Positions 25,429-32,760 of a stretch of 64,000 bases of DNA are shown in pieces. Each line of letters opens with the position of its first letter. Position 1 is the first letter of the stretch. Source of the stretch: Millisia brevis NBRC 105863 (GTDB lineage Bacteria; Actinomycetota; Actinomycetes; Mycobacteriales; Mycobacteriaceae). The notes beneath the pieces are model-generated. The model ran no database searches and was not told the origin of the DNA. It was given only the letters and a program-made list of their open reading frames with translations. A program made the position numbers and the translations under genes. Where the stretch lies: contig NZ_BCRN01000010.1 of assembly GCF_001552615.1 (NCBI RefSeq), forward strand, positions 124,001 to 188,000. Direction: 5' to 3'.

Positions 25429-26591
25429 CGGAGTCGGATGAGGTGCCGGGGTTCGAACTGGGGATCTTCACCTTCGGCGAGCTGACCTCGGACGCCGACG
25501 GCACCCCGATCCCCGCCGACCGGCGGTTGCAGGAGGTGCTCGCCTGGGCGACCACCGCCGACCGGGCGGGCCTCGACGTCTTCGGCGTCGGGGAGCACCA
25601 CCGGCCGGACTTCGCGATCTCCTCACCGCAGGTCGTGCTCGCGGCGGTCGCGCAGGCGACCGAACGCATCCGGCTGACCAGCACGGTCACCGTGTTGTCG
25701 AGCGCCGATCCGGTGCGCACCTTCGAGGACTTCGCGACGCTGGATCTGCTCAGCGGTGGGCGCGCGGAGATCACCGCCGGACGCGGGGCGTATATCGAGT
25801 CGTTCCCGCTGTTCGGGCAGGACCTCGACCGATACGACGAGTACTTCGAGGACCGCCTCGACCTGCTGCTGCGGGTGCGCGACGAGAACCCGGTGACCTG
25901 GTCGGGGACCACCCGGCCGCCGCTCGCCAATGCGGGGGTCTGGCCGCGACCGGTGCAGTCGAAGCTGCCGGTATGGATCGCCGTCGGTGGCACCCCGGAA
26001 TCGGTCGAACGCGCCGGACGCCTGGACCTGCCGCTCTACCTGGCGATCCTCGGCGCCCCGGAACGATTTGCCCCATTGGCGCGGCTCTACCGCGACACCG
26101 CCCGGGCCGCCGGGCACACCCCGGGCCGGATCGGCGTGACCTCGCACGTGCACGTGGCGAAGACGAGCCGGGCCGCGCGCGACACCTTCTATCCGTACTA
26201 CGCCGGTTATATCGGCCAGAACATGCCGCGGATCGGCCGTCTCGGCCGGGACGCCTTCGACGCCTGGGCCTCCCCGCGCGGCGCCCTCTTCGCGGGCAGC
26301 CCCGCGGAGGTGGTCGACAAGATCCTGTGGGAGCACGAGATCCTCGGGCACAGCCGCTTCCTCGCCCAGGTCGGCCTCGGCGGCCTGCCCCTGGCCGACA
26401 CCCTCTCGTCGATCGAGTTGCTGGCGACGGAGGTTCTGCCCGAGGTGCGCCGCAGCCTCGCGACAAGCACGAAGCAAGCCGTCGAGGCCGGCGTTCACAG
26501 GGAGTCGTTCGACTCTGGAGCGAGGCTGCTCGCAGCGGTATCCTTGAATCTCAAGAATTCTTGTGTTCTAGAGAATCGAGTGAATCGATGA
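25425..26591 (+). CDS. LLM-class flavin-dependent oxidoreductase with run-on C-terminus
   Basis: A luciferase-like flavin-dependent oxidoreductase of 388 residues. The LLM fold covers about 1-345: FELGIFTFGE, DVFGVGEHHRPDFAISSP, the TSTVTVLSSADPVRTFEDFATLDLLSGGRAEITAGRG block, and a QVGLGGLPLADTLSSIELLATEVLPEVRR ending. The last 40 or so residues (from about ATSTKQ) do not resemble the family and contain the promoter-like, lower-GC DNA of the following toxin-antitoxin pair. The original stop was probably lost by an insertion here. It starts at ATG 25425, overlapping the hydrolase stop. Confidence 0.88.
   Translation: MTESDEVPGFELGIFTFGELTSDADGTPIPADRRLQEVLAWATTADRAGLDVFGVGEHHRPDFAISSPQVVLAAVAQATERIRLTSTVTVLSSADPVRTFEDFATLDLLSGGRAEITAGRGAYIESFPLFGQDLDRYDEYFEDRLDLLLRVRDENPVTWSGTTRPPLANAGVWPRPVQSKLPVWIAVGGTPESVERAGRLDLPLYLAILGAPERFAPLARLYRDTARAAGHTPGRIGVTSHVHVAKTSRAARDTFYPYYAGYIGQNMPRIGRLGRDAFDAWASPRGALFAGSPAEVVDKILWEHEILGHSRFLAQVGLGGLPLADTLSSIELLATEVLPEVRRSLATSTKQAVEAGVHRESFDSGARLLAAVSLNLKNSCVLENRVNR
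26543..26563. promoter_or_regulatory. Overlapping palindromes upstream of the toxin-antitoxin pair
   Basis: CTTGA-ATC-TCAAG overlaps CAAGAATTCTTG 25 bases upstream of the AbrB start. Such repeats suit autoregulation by an AbrB/toxin complex. They lie inside the extended 3' end of the LLM gene. Confidence 0.55.
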
Positions 26592-26848
26592 ATCTTGCGA
26601 AGCTCTCGGCCAACGGGCAGATCACCGTGCCTGTGGAGGTGCGTCGGCGACTGCGGCTGGTACCGGGTGACAAGGTGCTGTTCATCGAGAAGCCCAACGG
26701 TGAAGTCGTGGTCGCCAACGCTGCTCTGTCGGCACTGGTCGATGCCCAACAGGCGTTTGCCGGTGCCGCCGACGACTTCGGCGTCACCGACGAGGAGGAC
26801 GTACAGTCTCTGGTCGACGAGGTGCGTGACCGCGGCCGCGCCTCGTGA
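26588..26848 (+). CDS. AbrB/MazE-like antitoxin
   Basis: An 86-residue protein with an N-terminal AbrB/SpoVT swapped-hairpin domain (LAKLSANGQITVPVEVRRRLRLVPGDKVLFIE, residues 3-35) that binds DNA. The acidic C-terminal half (EEDVQSLVDEVRDRG) would bind and block the toxin. The ATG at 26588 overlaps the LLM stop by 4 bases, and the stop overlaps the PIN toxin start. It probably represses its own promoter through the palindromes just upstream. Type II pairing with a PIN protein is well known. Confidence 0.9.
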   Translation: MNLAKLSANGQITVPVEVRRRLRLVPGDKVLFIEKPNGEVVVANAALSALVDAQQAFAGAADDFGVTDEEDVQSLVDEVRDRGRAS

Positions 26849-27246
26849 TGCGGGTGCTGGTCGACACCAATGTCGTCATCTCGGCGTTGTTGTTTCCGAG
26901 CTCCACGCCCGGTGCGGTGGTGGCGGAGGTGTTGACCGGCCACCGGATGGTCGTGACCCGGTGGATCATCGACGAACTGTACGAAGTTGTCGGCCGCAAA
27001 CGACCGGACTTGGTTGCGGCCCTCGAGACCTTCCTATCCCATTGCGACTACGAACTGGCGGAACCCGGTCCGGCCGGGCACCACGACACGACGATTGCGG
27101 ACAAGGATGATCAGCCGATTCTCGACGCGGCGTTGACGGCGAACGCGGACGTTATCGTCACCGGCGACAAACACTTCCTCTCGCTCGACCTGTCCCGGCC
27201 GCGAATCCTGACCCCTCGTGCCTACCTGGACGCCTACGGAGGTTGA
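26845..27246 (+). CDS. PIN-domain toxin (putative toxin component, COG1569 type)
   Basis: A 133-residue PIN-fold nuclease predicted to cleave RNA. Acidic active-site residues are recognisable: Asp in VLVDTNVVISALL near residue 8, Glu in IIDELYEVV near 44, Asp in IADKDDQPILDAAL near 88, and Asp in VIVTGDKHFL near 107. The start is GTG 26845 (4-base overlap with the antitoxin stop) or ATG 26848. As the partner of the AbrB-like antitoxin it forms a type II module that may stabilise the island or act as a stress or anti-phage switch. Confidence 0.9.
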   Translation: MMRVLVDTNVVISALLFPSSTPGAVVAEVLTGHRMVVTRWIIDELYEVVGRKRPDLVAALETFLSHCDYELAEPGPAGHHDTTIADKDDQPILDAALTANADVIVTGDKHFLSLDLSRPRILTPRAYLDAYGG

Positions 27247-27326
27247 TCCGAGGGGCGTGCAGATGGGATCAAGGGTCCGGTCTTGGGCGTATCCATATCT
27301 TGTACGGGCATGACGTGATCGCTTCG

Positions 27327-27794
27327 TCAATCGGATTGATCGTGGTCATGGCCTGATGGATTCTCCGTACGCCGAAGGCGCGGAAAAGGAATGAATCCCA
27401 CTTTGGGATGACCCGGAAGATGTATCGGCGGAAGATTCATGTTTTCCCTACGTTCGTTGATCGAAAACACGTACTTCGCGAACGCCGGCTTCACGTGAAC
27501 CTCAGGAAAACGCGCGCGAAGCTCCCTGACGATACGGTAGCCCTCGTCGTACCAGCCGTAGACGTTGGCTCCCGAACGCCAATTCGGCCGGGCATCGAAG
27601 TCATCTACCTCTTCTATGAAGTAATCATGAAAGTACCGAGTCCAGCCCAAAATCTCCTGGCCAAAAACATCGTCGATCCCCATTTCGTCAGGAAGGACGT
27701 AAGGCTGTAGCGGCACCGGTTTGATTATCAGCTCTCCCGATGGCCACAGCGAACTAGGATGACCGTGCTCCGGGAAGACTCTGATTACTAACAC
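27327..27794 (-). CDS. Unrecognised accessory protein, 155 residues
   Basis: A soluble protein with no signal peptide or membrane segment. Its base composition is clearly lower in GC than the surroundings, and it is rich in aromatic residues (EILGWTRYFHDYFIEEVDDFD; GWYDEGYRIVRELRARFPEVHVKPAF). The GTG at 27794 has GAGGGG four bases upstream, and the frame has no stops for 155 codons, so I take it as a real gene over the open frame on the other strand. Small acidic proteins of this look are often immunity proteins of polymorphic toxins, but there is no motif proving this and no adjacent toxin. Confidence 0.6.
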   Translation of the reverse strand: MLVIRVFPEHGHPSSLWPSGELIIKPVPLQPYVLPDEMGIDDVFGQEILGWTRYFHDYFIEEVDDFDARPNWRSGANVYGWYDEGYRIVRELRARFPEVHVKPAFAKYVFSINERRENMNLPPIHLPGHPKVGFIPFPRLRRTENPSGHDHDQSD

Positions 27795-27978
27795 AGATCC
27801 CCTCTATGACCAGAACAAATATAGAACGACGCCCGGGACGTACTCTGCATTGAAGGTATCAAAGGTAATAGCCCCCGGAACTACCGGCCAGCCGGCCATT
27901 CCGGGACGCGCACAGCGAGTAATGGGACGACGGTAACCGAGCGCTCATCAACATGGGCCGCATCATCAGGGGAGACAT

Positions 27979-28491
27979 GTGATCGGACGGACCCGGATCG
28001 GCCCGGGCATCTTGGTCGCCGTCGTGTTGGTCAGCGGAGCAGGGTGTGGCACCGAACGCCTTGCCGACGACCTGACAACACCGGGGCTGACTAGGCAGTC
28101 AGCGTTCGACACCCTCGTCAGGTACATCGAGGAGACCGCGAGCGCGCTGCCTGCTGCTGCGAGTTTGCGTCTGCCAACGGGTAGTTCTTCGAAGGTGCCG
28201 TGTGTGTCGCCGCCGGTGGAGAACGGCCCTGTCCGTACCGGTGTCCAGAACGTTCCGATCAACGTTCGGGGCGACGCCAACGCCGACGACGTTCTCGACA
28301 GCGTGGCCGGAATCTGGGTCGATGATCGAGGGTGGACAGTTGAGGTCGACTCCCGGAAAGAACCCGACCCCGACCTTCCCCTGGTTCAGGTCGATACCGC
28401 GGACGACTACAGCCTCACTATTCGGAACGAGCCAGGAATCGGGCTGATGCGGTCCGGGTCGACACCCTGCTTCGCCGCGAACGCCGGCTGA
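27979..28491 (+). CDS. Unrecognised exported protein, possible lipoprotein
   Basis: A 170-residue protein with a signal-like N-terminus (IGPGILVAVVLVSGAGC). The Cys at 23 could be lipidated, but the box (SGAGC) lacks the usual Leu at -3. The mature part holds PCVSPPVENGPVRTGVQNV and repeated short beta-like segments (GWTVEVDSR, YSLTIRNEPG) and ends GSTPCFAANAG. The two Cys could pair. It resembles small secreted LppA-type lipoproteins of mycobacteria in layout, without clear identity. GTG 27979 follows AGGGGAG. It sits in the accessory island. Confidence 0.65.
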   Translation: MIGRTRIGPGILVAVVLVSGAGCGTERLADDLTTPGLTRQSAFDTLVRYIEETASALPAAASLRLPTGSSSKVPCVSPPVENGPVRTGVQNVPINVRGDANADDVLDSVAGIWVDDRGWTVEVDSRKEPDPDLPLVQVDTADDYSLTIRNEPGIGLMRSGSTPCFAANAG

Positions 28492-28589
28492 CAGGACCGG
28501 CGAGCCTTGTCGTTGATCAGCGGGCGCACCCCGAAAACGAGAGCGTCGGACGTGGTCGTCGGGGTGTCCAACCGGGTGGTGACGTCTTG

Positions 28590-28830
28590 CGGCGACGAGA
28601 GGTGGAGCAGGAGCTGGACCAGGCGAAGTGGGACCGCGGGTACGACGACCCGCGGGTGATGCTGCGTCACGGTCAGTCGTCGATCGCAGCGGACATTTAC
28701 GGGCATCTGGCCCCGGAGACGGCGCGGGCGCGGCGGAAGCGTTGGACGGGTGTTGGACGCGGCGGCCGCGGAGAACCTGGCGTTGGAGGGGTTGCGGGAA
28801 CTCGACGGTGGGACTTCTCAGCCGGCGTAA
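28590..28830 (+). pseudogene. Tyrosine integrase, C-terminal remnant with frameshifts
   Basis: The translation RHGQSSIAADIYGHLAPETARA matches the end of phage-type tyrosine recombinases, where GHSS..TADIYGHL..E carries the catalytic His region and the Tyr. The continuation AAEALD and then VLDAAAAENLALEGLRELDGGTSQPA to a TAA at 28828 is recovered only by shifting frame twice, at about 28729 and 28748. The N-terminal and central domains with the catalytic Arg are absent. It ends about 100 bases from tRNA-Arg, the typical position of an island integrase next to its attachment site. Confidence 0.75.
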
Positions 28831-28848
28831 GACCACATCGAGACCACA

Positions 28849-28895
28849 AAGGGCGGGTTGGGGCACCTTCTCACGGGTGACCACAACCCGCCCTT
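28849..28895. terminator. Inverted repeat next to the integrase remnant
   Basis: A perfect 12-base-pair stem (AAGGGCGGGTTG at 28849-28860 with its complement at 28884-28895) and a 23-base loop. It could end leftward transcription of tRNA-Arg or the old integrase message. Confidence 0.6.
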
Positions 28896-28930
28896 ACGTG
28901 TTTGTGCAGGTTGAAGCGTTTTCTTCGGTG

Positions 28931-29003
28931 TGCCCCCAGCAGGATTCGAACCTGCGACACCTTCTTTAGGAGAGAAGTGCTCTATCCCCTGAGCTATGGA
29001 GGC
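28931..29003 (-). tRNA. tRNA-Arg (anticodon CCT)
   Basis: A 73-base cloverleaf on the minus strand. The acceptor stem pairs GCCTCCA with TGGGGGC (one G-U pair) and discriminator A, the anticodon stem CTTCT/AGAAG encloses loop CTCCTAA giving anticodon CCT (reads AGG), and the T-arm is GCAGG-TTCGAAT-CCTGC. The 3' CCA is not encoded. tRNA-Arg(CCT) genes are common integration sites, and an integrase remnant lies just beyond its 3' end. Confidence 0.97.
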
Positions 29004-29035
29004 CGGAGGCCGCGCACGGCCTCCGGGGACCGAGT

Positions 29036-29515
29036 TTAGCGGGTCTCCTGGGCGTCGCGCTCCAGCAGGAAGTAGTAGTACGAGTCTTTGGCTCGCTGGT
29101 ACTTGCCGTTCATGATCCCCATGACGGTGTTGTCGTCGACGCGCTTGAAGTGATCAAAGATCGGTTGGCCGTCGTAGACCATGGTGGCGGTCACCTCGCC
29201 CCGGAACTCGATATTCCACAGGGTCGCGCCGCCCTTGCTGAGTTCGTCGTTGTTCGCGAGGGTGCCGTCCTCGCCGCGACAGACGATCGGCTTGACGTCG
29301 TTGATCGAGTCGAAGAACTTGCCGTACCACCCGGCGGCGGCGAGTTGGCCGTTCATCCGATTCCCGGTCTGGAACTCGTCGCCGGTCCAGTGGCCGAGCA
29401 TCTCGGCGCTCTCTATCGGCTCGAGCGCCGCCCAGATCTCATCGAGCTCCGCCGGGTCGACATAGGACAGCTCCCGGGCCTCGGCGAACCTCTTGCGTGC
29501 TTCGGTGATGTCCAC
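29036..29515 (-). CDS. GXWXG/DUF4334 domain protein
   Basis: A 159-residue soluble protein. The N-terminal GXWXG motif (MLGHWTGDEFQTGNRMNG, about residues 39-56) and the C-terminal DUF4334 part (LWNIEFRGEVTATMVYDGQPIFDHFKRVDDNTVMGIMNGK) are both intact. The pair of domains is frequent in actinobacteria and resembles a lipocalin-like or ligand-binding beta barrel, but no reaction is established. GTG 29515 has AAGGA upstream. A TetR gene lies 58 bases upstream on the same strand, so the two may form an operon in which the regulator controls this protein. Confidence 0.88.
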   Translation of the reverse strand: MDITEARKRFAEARELSYVDPAELDEIWAALEPIESAEMLGHWTGDEFQTGNRMNGQLAAAGWYGKFFDSINDVKPIVCRGEDGTLANNDELSKGGATLWNIEFRGEVTATMVYDGQPIFDHFKRVDDNTVMGIMNGKYQRAKDSYYYFLLERDAQETR

Positions 29516-29573
29516 GGGCGTCCTTTGCGGTCGGAATCGGCGGGCAGGGGGCTTCTCGCCCGGTCGCTGCGGT

Positions 29574-30314
29574 TCAGGCCCCGGCGCGAGCGGGCAGCAG
29601 GGTGGCGATCGGCGTATCCGGAGCGACGTCGATACCGAGCGTGGTCAGCGCGTCGACCAGGATGTGATCGACCGACGTCACCAGGAAGGTGATCAGCACC
29701 TCGGTGCCCGGTTCGGGATCGGACTTCGTGCGGGCGAGCCAATGGTTGACCGTGCCGTCGACGAAGCCGATCAGCCCGAAGGCCACCGACTCGGCCATCC
29801 GCCCCACGGCCGGATCGACGTCGACCAGCCGCAGCAGGTCGGTCAGCCGGTAGGCGAACTCCTTGCGGGAGCCGGAGACGGCGGGGGAGTTGGTGGTGCG
29901 GTTGCGCGCCGAGCCGACCGACAGGAATTGGTGCAGCCGCGGGTTGGCGACGATCCAGCCGACGTAGGTGCGGATCGCTCGATCGACCGCCCCGGAGATC
30001 GTGCCCTCCGGTTCCATCGCCGGACCCAACTCGGCGGTCAGGTCCGCCAGGATGCCCGACCGGATCTGCTCGTCGAGGTCACTGCGATCGGTGAACACCC
30101 GGTAGACCACCGACCGCGGCAGACCGGCGTGCGAGGCGATCTGCTGCACCCCGACGTCGATCCCGTCCGAGCCGATCAATTCGATCGCGGCGGCCACCAG
30201 ATCGCGGCGACGCCCGGCCTTGTGATCGTTCCAGCGGGTCGTGCGCCCGTCGACCTGGTCCGCTTTTCCGCGCTGCGCGCGTCCGGATTCCCGGGTCGAA
30301 GAGGAGGCGGCCAT
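29574..30314 (-). CDS. TetR-family transcriptional regulator
   Basis: A 246-residue TetR regulator, with the helix-turn-helix at about residues 48-72 (VGVQQIASHAGLPRSVVYRVFTDRSDL) and a helical C-terminal domain that may bind a small lipophilic ligand. The ATG at 30314 (MAASSSTRES) gives a normal length; the open frame runs further upstream into non-coding DNA. The GTGAC-ACGCC-GTCAC palindrome 15 bases upstream of the start may be its own operator. Its likely target is the GXWXG gene directly downstream. Confidence 0.87.
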   Translation of the reverse strand: MAASSSTRESGRAQRGKADQVDGRTTRWNDHKAGRRRDLVAAAIELIGSDGIDVGVQQIASHAGLPRSVVYRVFTDRSDLDEQIRSGILADLTAELGPAMEPEGTISGAVDRAIRTYVGWIVANPRLHQFLSVGSARNRTTNSPAVSGSRKEFAYRLTDLLRLVDVDPAVGRMAESVAFGLIGFVDGTVNHWLARTKSDPEPGTEVLITFLVTSVDHILVDALTTLGIDVAPDTPIATLLPARAGA

Positions 30315-30329
30315 ATGTCGACAATACCG

Positions 30330-30344
30330 GTGACACGCCGTCAC
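30330..30344. promoter_or_regulatory. Candidate TetR autoregulatory operator
   Basis: A perfect GTGAC-ACGCC-GTCAC inverted repeat lies 15 bases upstream of the TetR start codon. Confidence 0.5.
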
Positions 30345-30605
30345 ACGGCCCGGGTCGGCCGCATTCCCTCGGCCTGTCGCCCGGGGCCGGCGGCTGCCCG
30401 GAGGCGACCTGCGCGCACGGGGTCGCGCGGCGAGAGAGCCCGACGGCGAGGCGGGATTCGTCGAGCGGGTATCCGCATATTCCGTGGAAATCCGGCGAAT
30501 CGTCGTAGCCTGGTGGACAGGGTCATCCGTATGCTGGGCAACGGATGATCCGGGCCCACAGTGGCCCGATTGTCTCGAGTCACCGGTGAGGTATTTGCCG
30601 GGCCA

Positions 30606-30646
30606 CTCGTGGGGCCGGTCGATGTGCGGCCGATCGGCCCCACGAG
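30606..30646 (-). terminator. Long hairpin downstream of tRNA-Cys
   Basis: A 16-base-pair stem including one G-U pair (30606-30621 with 30631-30646) closes on a 9-base loop, starting 65 bases past the tRNA 3' end. It is probably the tRNA terminator; it lacks a U-tract. Confidence 0.65.
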
Positions 30647-30711
30647 TTGGATCCCCACCACGGGTCTTTCCCCGCGAGCCGGATGGATCCGACCCGCGGA
30701 GCGGCCTGGAG

Positions 30712-30782
30712 AGCGAGTGGCGGGATTCGAACCCGCGTGAACGGCTTTGCAGGCCGGTACCTAACCTCTCGGTCACACCCGC
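30712..30782 (-). tRNA. tRNA-Cys (anticodon GCA)
   Basis: A 71-base minus-strand cloverleaf. The acceptor is GCGGGTG paired with CACTCGC (one G-U), with discriminator U as expected for tRNA-Cys. The anticodon loop is CTGCAAA (GCA) on a CGGC/GCCG stem whose outermost pair is a C-U mismatch. The T-arm is GCGGG-TTCGAAT-CCCGC. CCA is not encoded. Confidence 0.93.
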
Positions 30783-30858
30783 GAACGCCCTGGAGCTTGC
30801 CGGATCGACGTCCGCCGGACGATCTTTTGGATCAGAGTGATTGCGTTCCGGCGTGGCG

Positions 30859-31338
30859 TTACTCGGGGGAGTCGGCAACCCCGTCGATCAGGATCACCCG
30901 CACCATCCGGCCGCCGACCTCGATCGGTTCCACTGGTTCGATCGGAATCGAGTCGACCGCCAGGTACTCGACGACCACCGACGAGTCGTCGGGCCAATGC
31001 ACGTGCAACCCGTAGGTGCCGTAGTGGCTGTCGCCGGTTCGCAGGGCGCCGTGCAGCCGCGCGGCGGGCCGCTGACCCTCGGGCGGGAACTGCCCGGCCG
31101 GGACGATGTGCACGTCGTATCCGATCGATGTATCGATCACCGCCGCCGACTCGAAGATCACCGCATCGAGGACGTGGTCGGGCGAGGCGACCCGGAATCC
31201 CTCGAACCGGTCGACGACGTCGGCGAAGACCACGGCCCGGAAGATCCAGATCACGACGATCGCCAGACCGCCCAGCACCACGAGCGCGCCGCCGGCGAAC
31301 AGGCCGCCGCGCAGGGCGCGTCGCCCCCGGTCACTCAT
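30859..31338 (-). CDS. Hypothetical membrane-anchored protein in the thyA-folA operon
   Basis: A 159-residue protein with a basic start and one transmembrane segment (LFAGGALVVLGGLAIVVIWIF, about residues 13-33), followed by an extracytoplasmic domain of about 125 residues without cysteines. The ATG at 31338 overlaps the folA stop by 4 bases, so it is the last gene of a thyA-folA operon. I do not recognise the domain. Its placement with thymidylate and folate enzymes may be only positional. Confidence 0.8.
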   Translation of the reverse strand: MSDRGRRALRGGLFAGGALVVLGGLAIVVIWIFRAVVFADVVDRFEGFRVASPDHVLDAVIFESAAVIDTSIGYDVHIVPAGQFPPEGQRPAARLHGALRTGDSHYGTYGLHVHWPDDSSVVVEYLAVDSIPIEPVEPIEVGGRMVRVILIDGVADSPE

Positions 31339-31811
31339 ATGCGGCGATAGGACACGAATCGGAAGCCGGTTCCGGCGGTCGACTCCCGCCAGTCGGATGG
31401 CTCGGCGGTCCACTCCGGTCCGATCGGCGGCGCGTAGGTATCGCCGGCGACGTCCAGGTCGACCTCGGTGACCTCGAGGATGTCGGCGCGGTCGATCGCG
31501 GCCGCGTAGATCTGCCCGCCACCGATCACCCAGATCGGGTCCGCCCCGGTCAACGCGGCATCGAGGTCGCCGACCACGCGGGCCCCGTCGAGCCGCAATT
31601 CGGGGTCGCGGCTGATTACCACGTTCTCCCGATCCGGCAGGGGGCGGAACCGCTTCGGCAACGAGTCCCAGGTGCGACGTCCCATCACCACCCGACCACC
31701 GGTGGTGATCTCACGAAACCGCTTCATATCCTCCGGGACCCGCCAGGGAATCCCGCCGTTCGCGCCGATCACCCCACCGCGGGCCTGCGCCCAGATCAGC
31801 CCGACCGTCAT
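31335..31811 (-). CDS. folA: Dihydrofolate reductase
   Basis: Reduces dihydrofolate to tetrahydrofolate with NADPH, restoring the cofactor consumed by ThyA. The 158-residue product has the DHFR start [33 protein letters not shown], the [18 protein letters not shown] cofactor-binding block near residue 43 and [12 protein letters not shown] near 93. The acidic residue that protonates the substrate is Asp28 in PEDM. ATG 31811 overlaps the thyA stop by 4 bases. The target of trimethoprim-class inhibitors. The order thyA-folA is the same as thyA-dfrA in mycobacteria. Confidence 0.97.
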   Translation of the reverse strand: MTVGLIWAQARGGVIGANGGIPWRVPEDMKRFREITTGGRVVMGRRTWDSLPKRFRPLPDRENVVISRDPELRLDGARVVGDLDAALTGADPIWVIGGGQIYAAAIDRADILEVTEVDLDVAGDTYAPPIGPEWTAEPSDWRESTAGTGFRFVSYRRI

Positions 31812-32611
31812 ACGGCCACAGGGGCTTTGATCGCCGGGTGGTGGGTATAGCCGTGCACAGTCACGTCGTCGAAGGTGTAGTCGAAGATGCTCTCGCGCGG
31901 CTTCAGGGTCAGCGTCGGCAGTGGATAGGGTTCGCGGCCGAGTTGCTCGCGGACCTGCTCGAGGTGGTTGGTGTAGATATGGCAGTCGCCGCCGGTCCAA
32001 ATGAATTCGCCGACCTCGAGGCCGGTCTGCGCGGCGACCATATGGGTCAGCAGCGCATAGGACGCGATATTGAACGGCACGCCGAGGAACATGTCCGCGC
32101 TGCGTTGATAGAGCTGGCAGGAGAGCGTGCCGTCGGCGACGTAGAACTGGAAGAAGGCGTGGCAGGGCGCGAGCGCCATCCGCGGCAGATCGGCGACGTT
32201 CCAGGCCGAGACGATCATCCGCCGCGAATCCGGGTCGGTGCGCAGCGTCTCGATCACGCCGGCGAGTTGGTCGATGTGCTCACCGGACGGGGTCGGCCAG
32301 GAGCGCCACTGCACCCCGTAGACCGGGCCGAGTTCGCCGTCGGGCGCCGCCCACTCGTCCCAGATCGTCACCCCGTGGTCGCGCAGCCAGCCGACGTTCG
32401 AGTCGCCGCGCAGGAACCACAGCAGTTCGTAGACCACCGATTTCAGGTGCACACGCTTGGTGGTGATCAGCGGGAATCCCTCGGCCAGGTCGAAGCGCAT
32501 CTGATGGCCGAAGAGGCTGACCGTACCGGTGCCGGTGCGGTCGGATTTGGCGGTTCCCTCGTCGAGCACGCGCCGCAGCAGGTCTTCGTACGGGGTGGCA
32601 AGGGTCGACAC
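31808..32611 (-). CDS. thyA: Thymidylate synthase (ThyA)
   Basis: Makes dTMP from dUMP using methylene-tetrahydrofolate. The 267-residue product contains [19 protein letters not shown] near residue 23, [15 protein letters not shown] near 58, the nucleophile region [14 protein letters not shown] (active Cys about 150) and the dUMP-binding [22 protein letters not shown] 32611 gives a length close to the family's 264; an adjacent GTG at 32614 would add one residue. It leads the thyA-folA operon and is divergent from cobF. Confidence 0.97.
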   Translation of the reverse strand: MSTLATPYEDLLRRVLDEGTAKSDRTGTGTVSLFGHQMRFDLAEGFPLITTKRVHLKSVVYELLWFLRGDSNVGWLRDHGVTIWDEWAAPDGELGPVYGVQWRSWPTPSGEHIDQLAGVIETLRTDPDSRRMIVSAWNVADLPRMALAPCHAFFQFYVADGTLSCQLYQRSADMFLGVPFNIASYALLTHMVAAQTGLEVGEFIWTGGDCHIYTNHLEQVREQLGREPYPLPTLTLKPRESIFDYTFDDVTVHGYTHHPAIKAPVAV

Positions 32612-32748
32612 CACGACAGTCTGACACGGCGGCGCTGCCCGGGGCCCGGCGCGGGCATCGGCTGCCACAAGCCCCCCGGTTTCGGCAGGGCCGCCACAAT
32701 AATCGTCGCGGCGCACCGCTGGGGCCGCTTTTGTGGCGGCCGGACCGA

Positions 32749-32754
32749 TACGCT
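32749..32754 (+). promoter_or_regulatory. -10-like hexamer, leaderless start of cobF
   Basis: TACGCT ends 6 bases before the GTG start at 32761 and there is no ribosome binding site, which fits a leaderless transcript. Confidence 0.55.
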
Positions 32755-32760
32755 GCCAGC

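Larger units (their letters stand above)
28492..28930. other. Non-coding stretch with integrase remnant and hairpin
   Basis: Between the exported protein and tRNA-Arg. It holds a decayed integrase end and a 12-bp inverted repeat, both listed separately. I see no other intact gene. Confidence 0.7.
30315..30711. other. Intergenic stretch between TetR gene and tRNA-Cys
   Basis: About 400 bases without a convincing gene. They contain a TetR-type palindrome near the TetR start and a long hairpin nearer the tRNA. Several short open frames cross it but lack start signals and family resemblance. Confidence 0.65.

Noticed and set aside
27408-27710. Plus-strand open frame opposite the unrecognised island gene
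   Set aside because: It has no ribosome binding site, and the minus-strand frame is longer with a good start signal.
32615-32760. Possible cobalamin riboswitch upstream of cobF
   Set aside because: No B12-box-like sequence or extended structured leader was seen; the gene looks leaderless.
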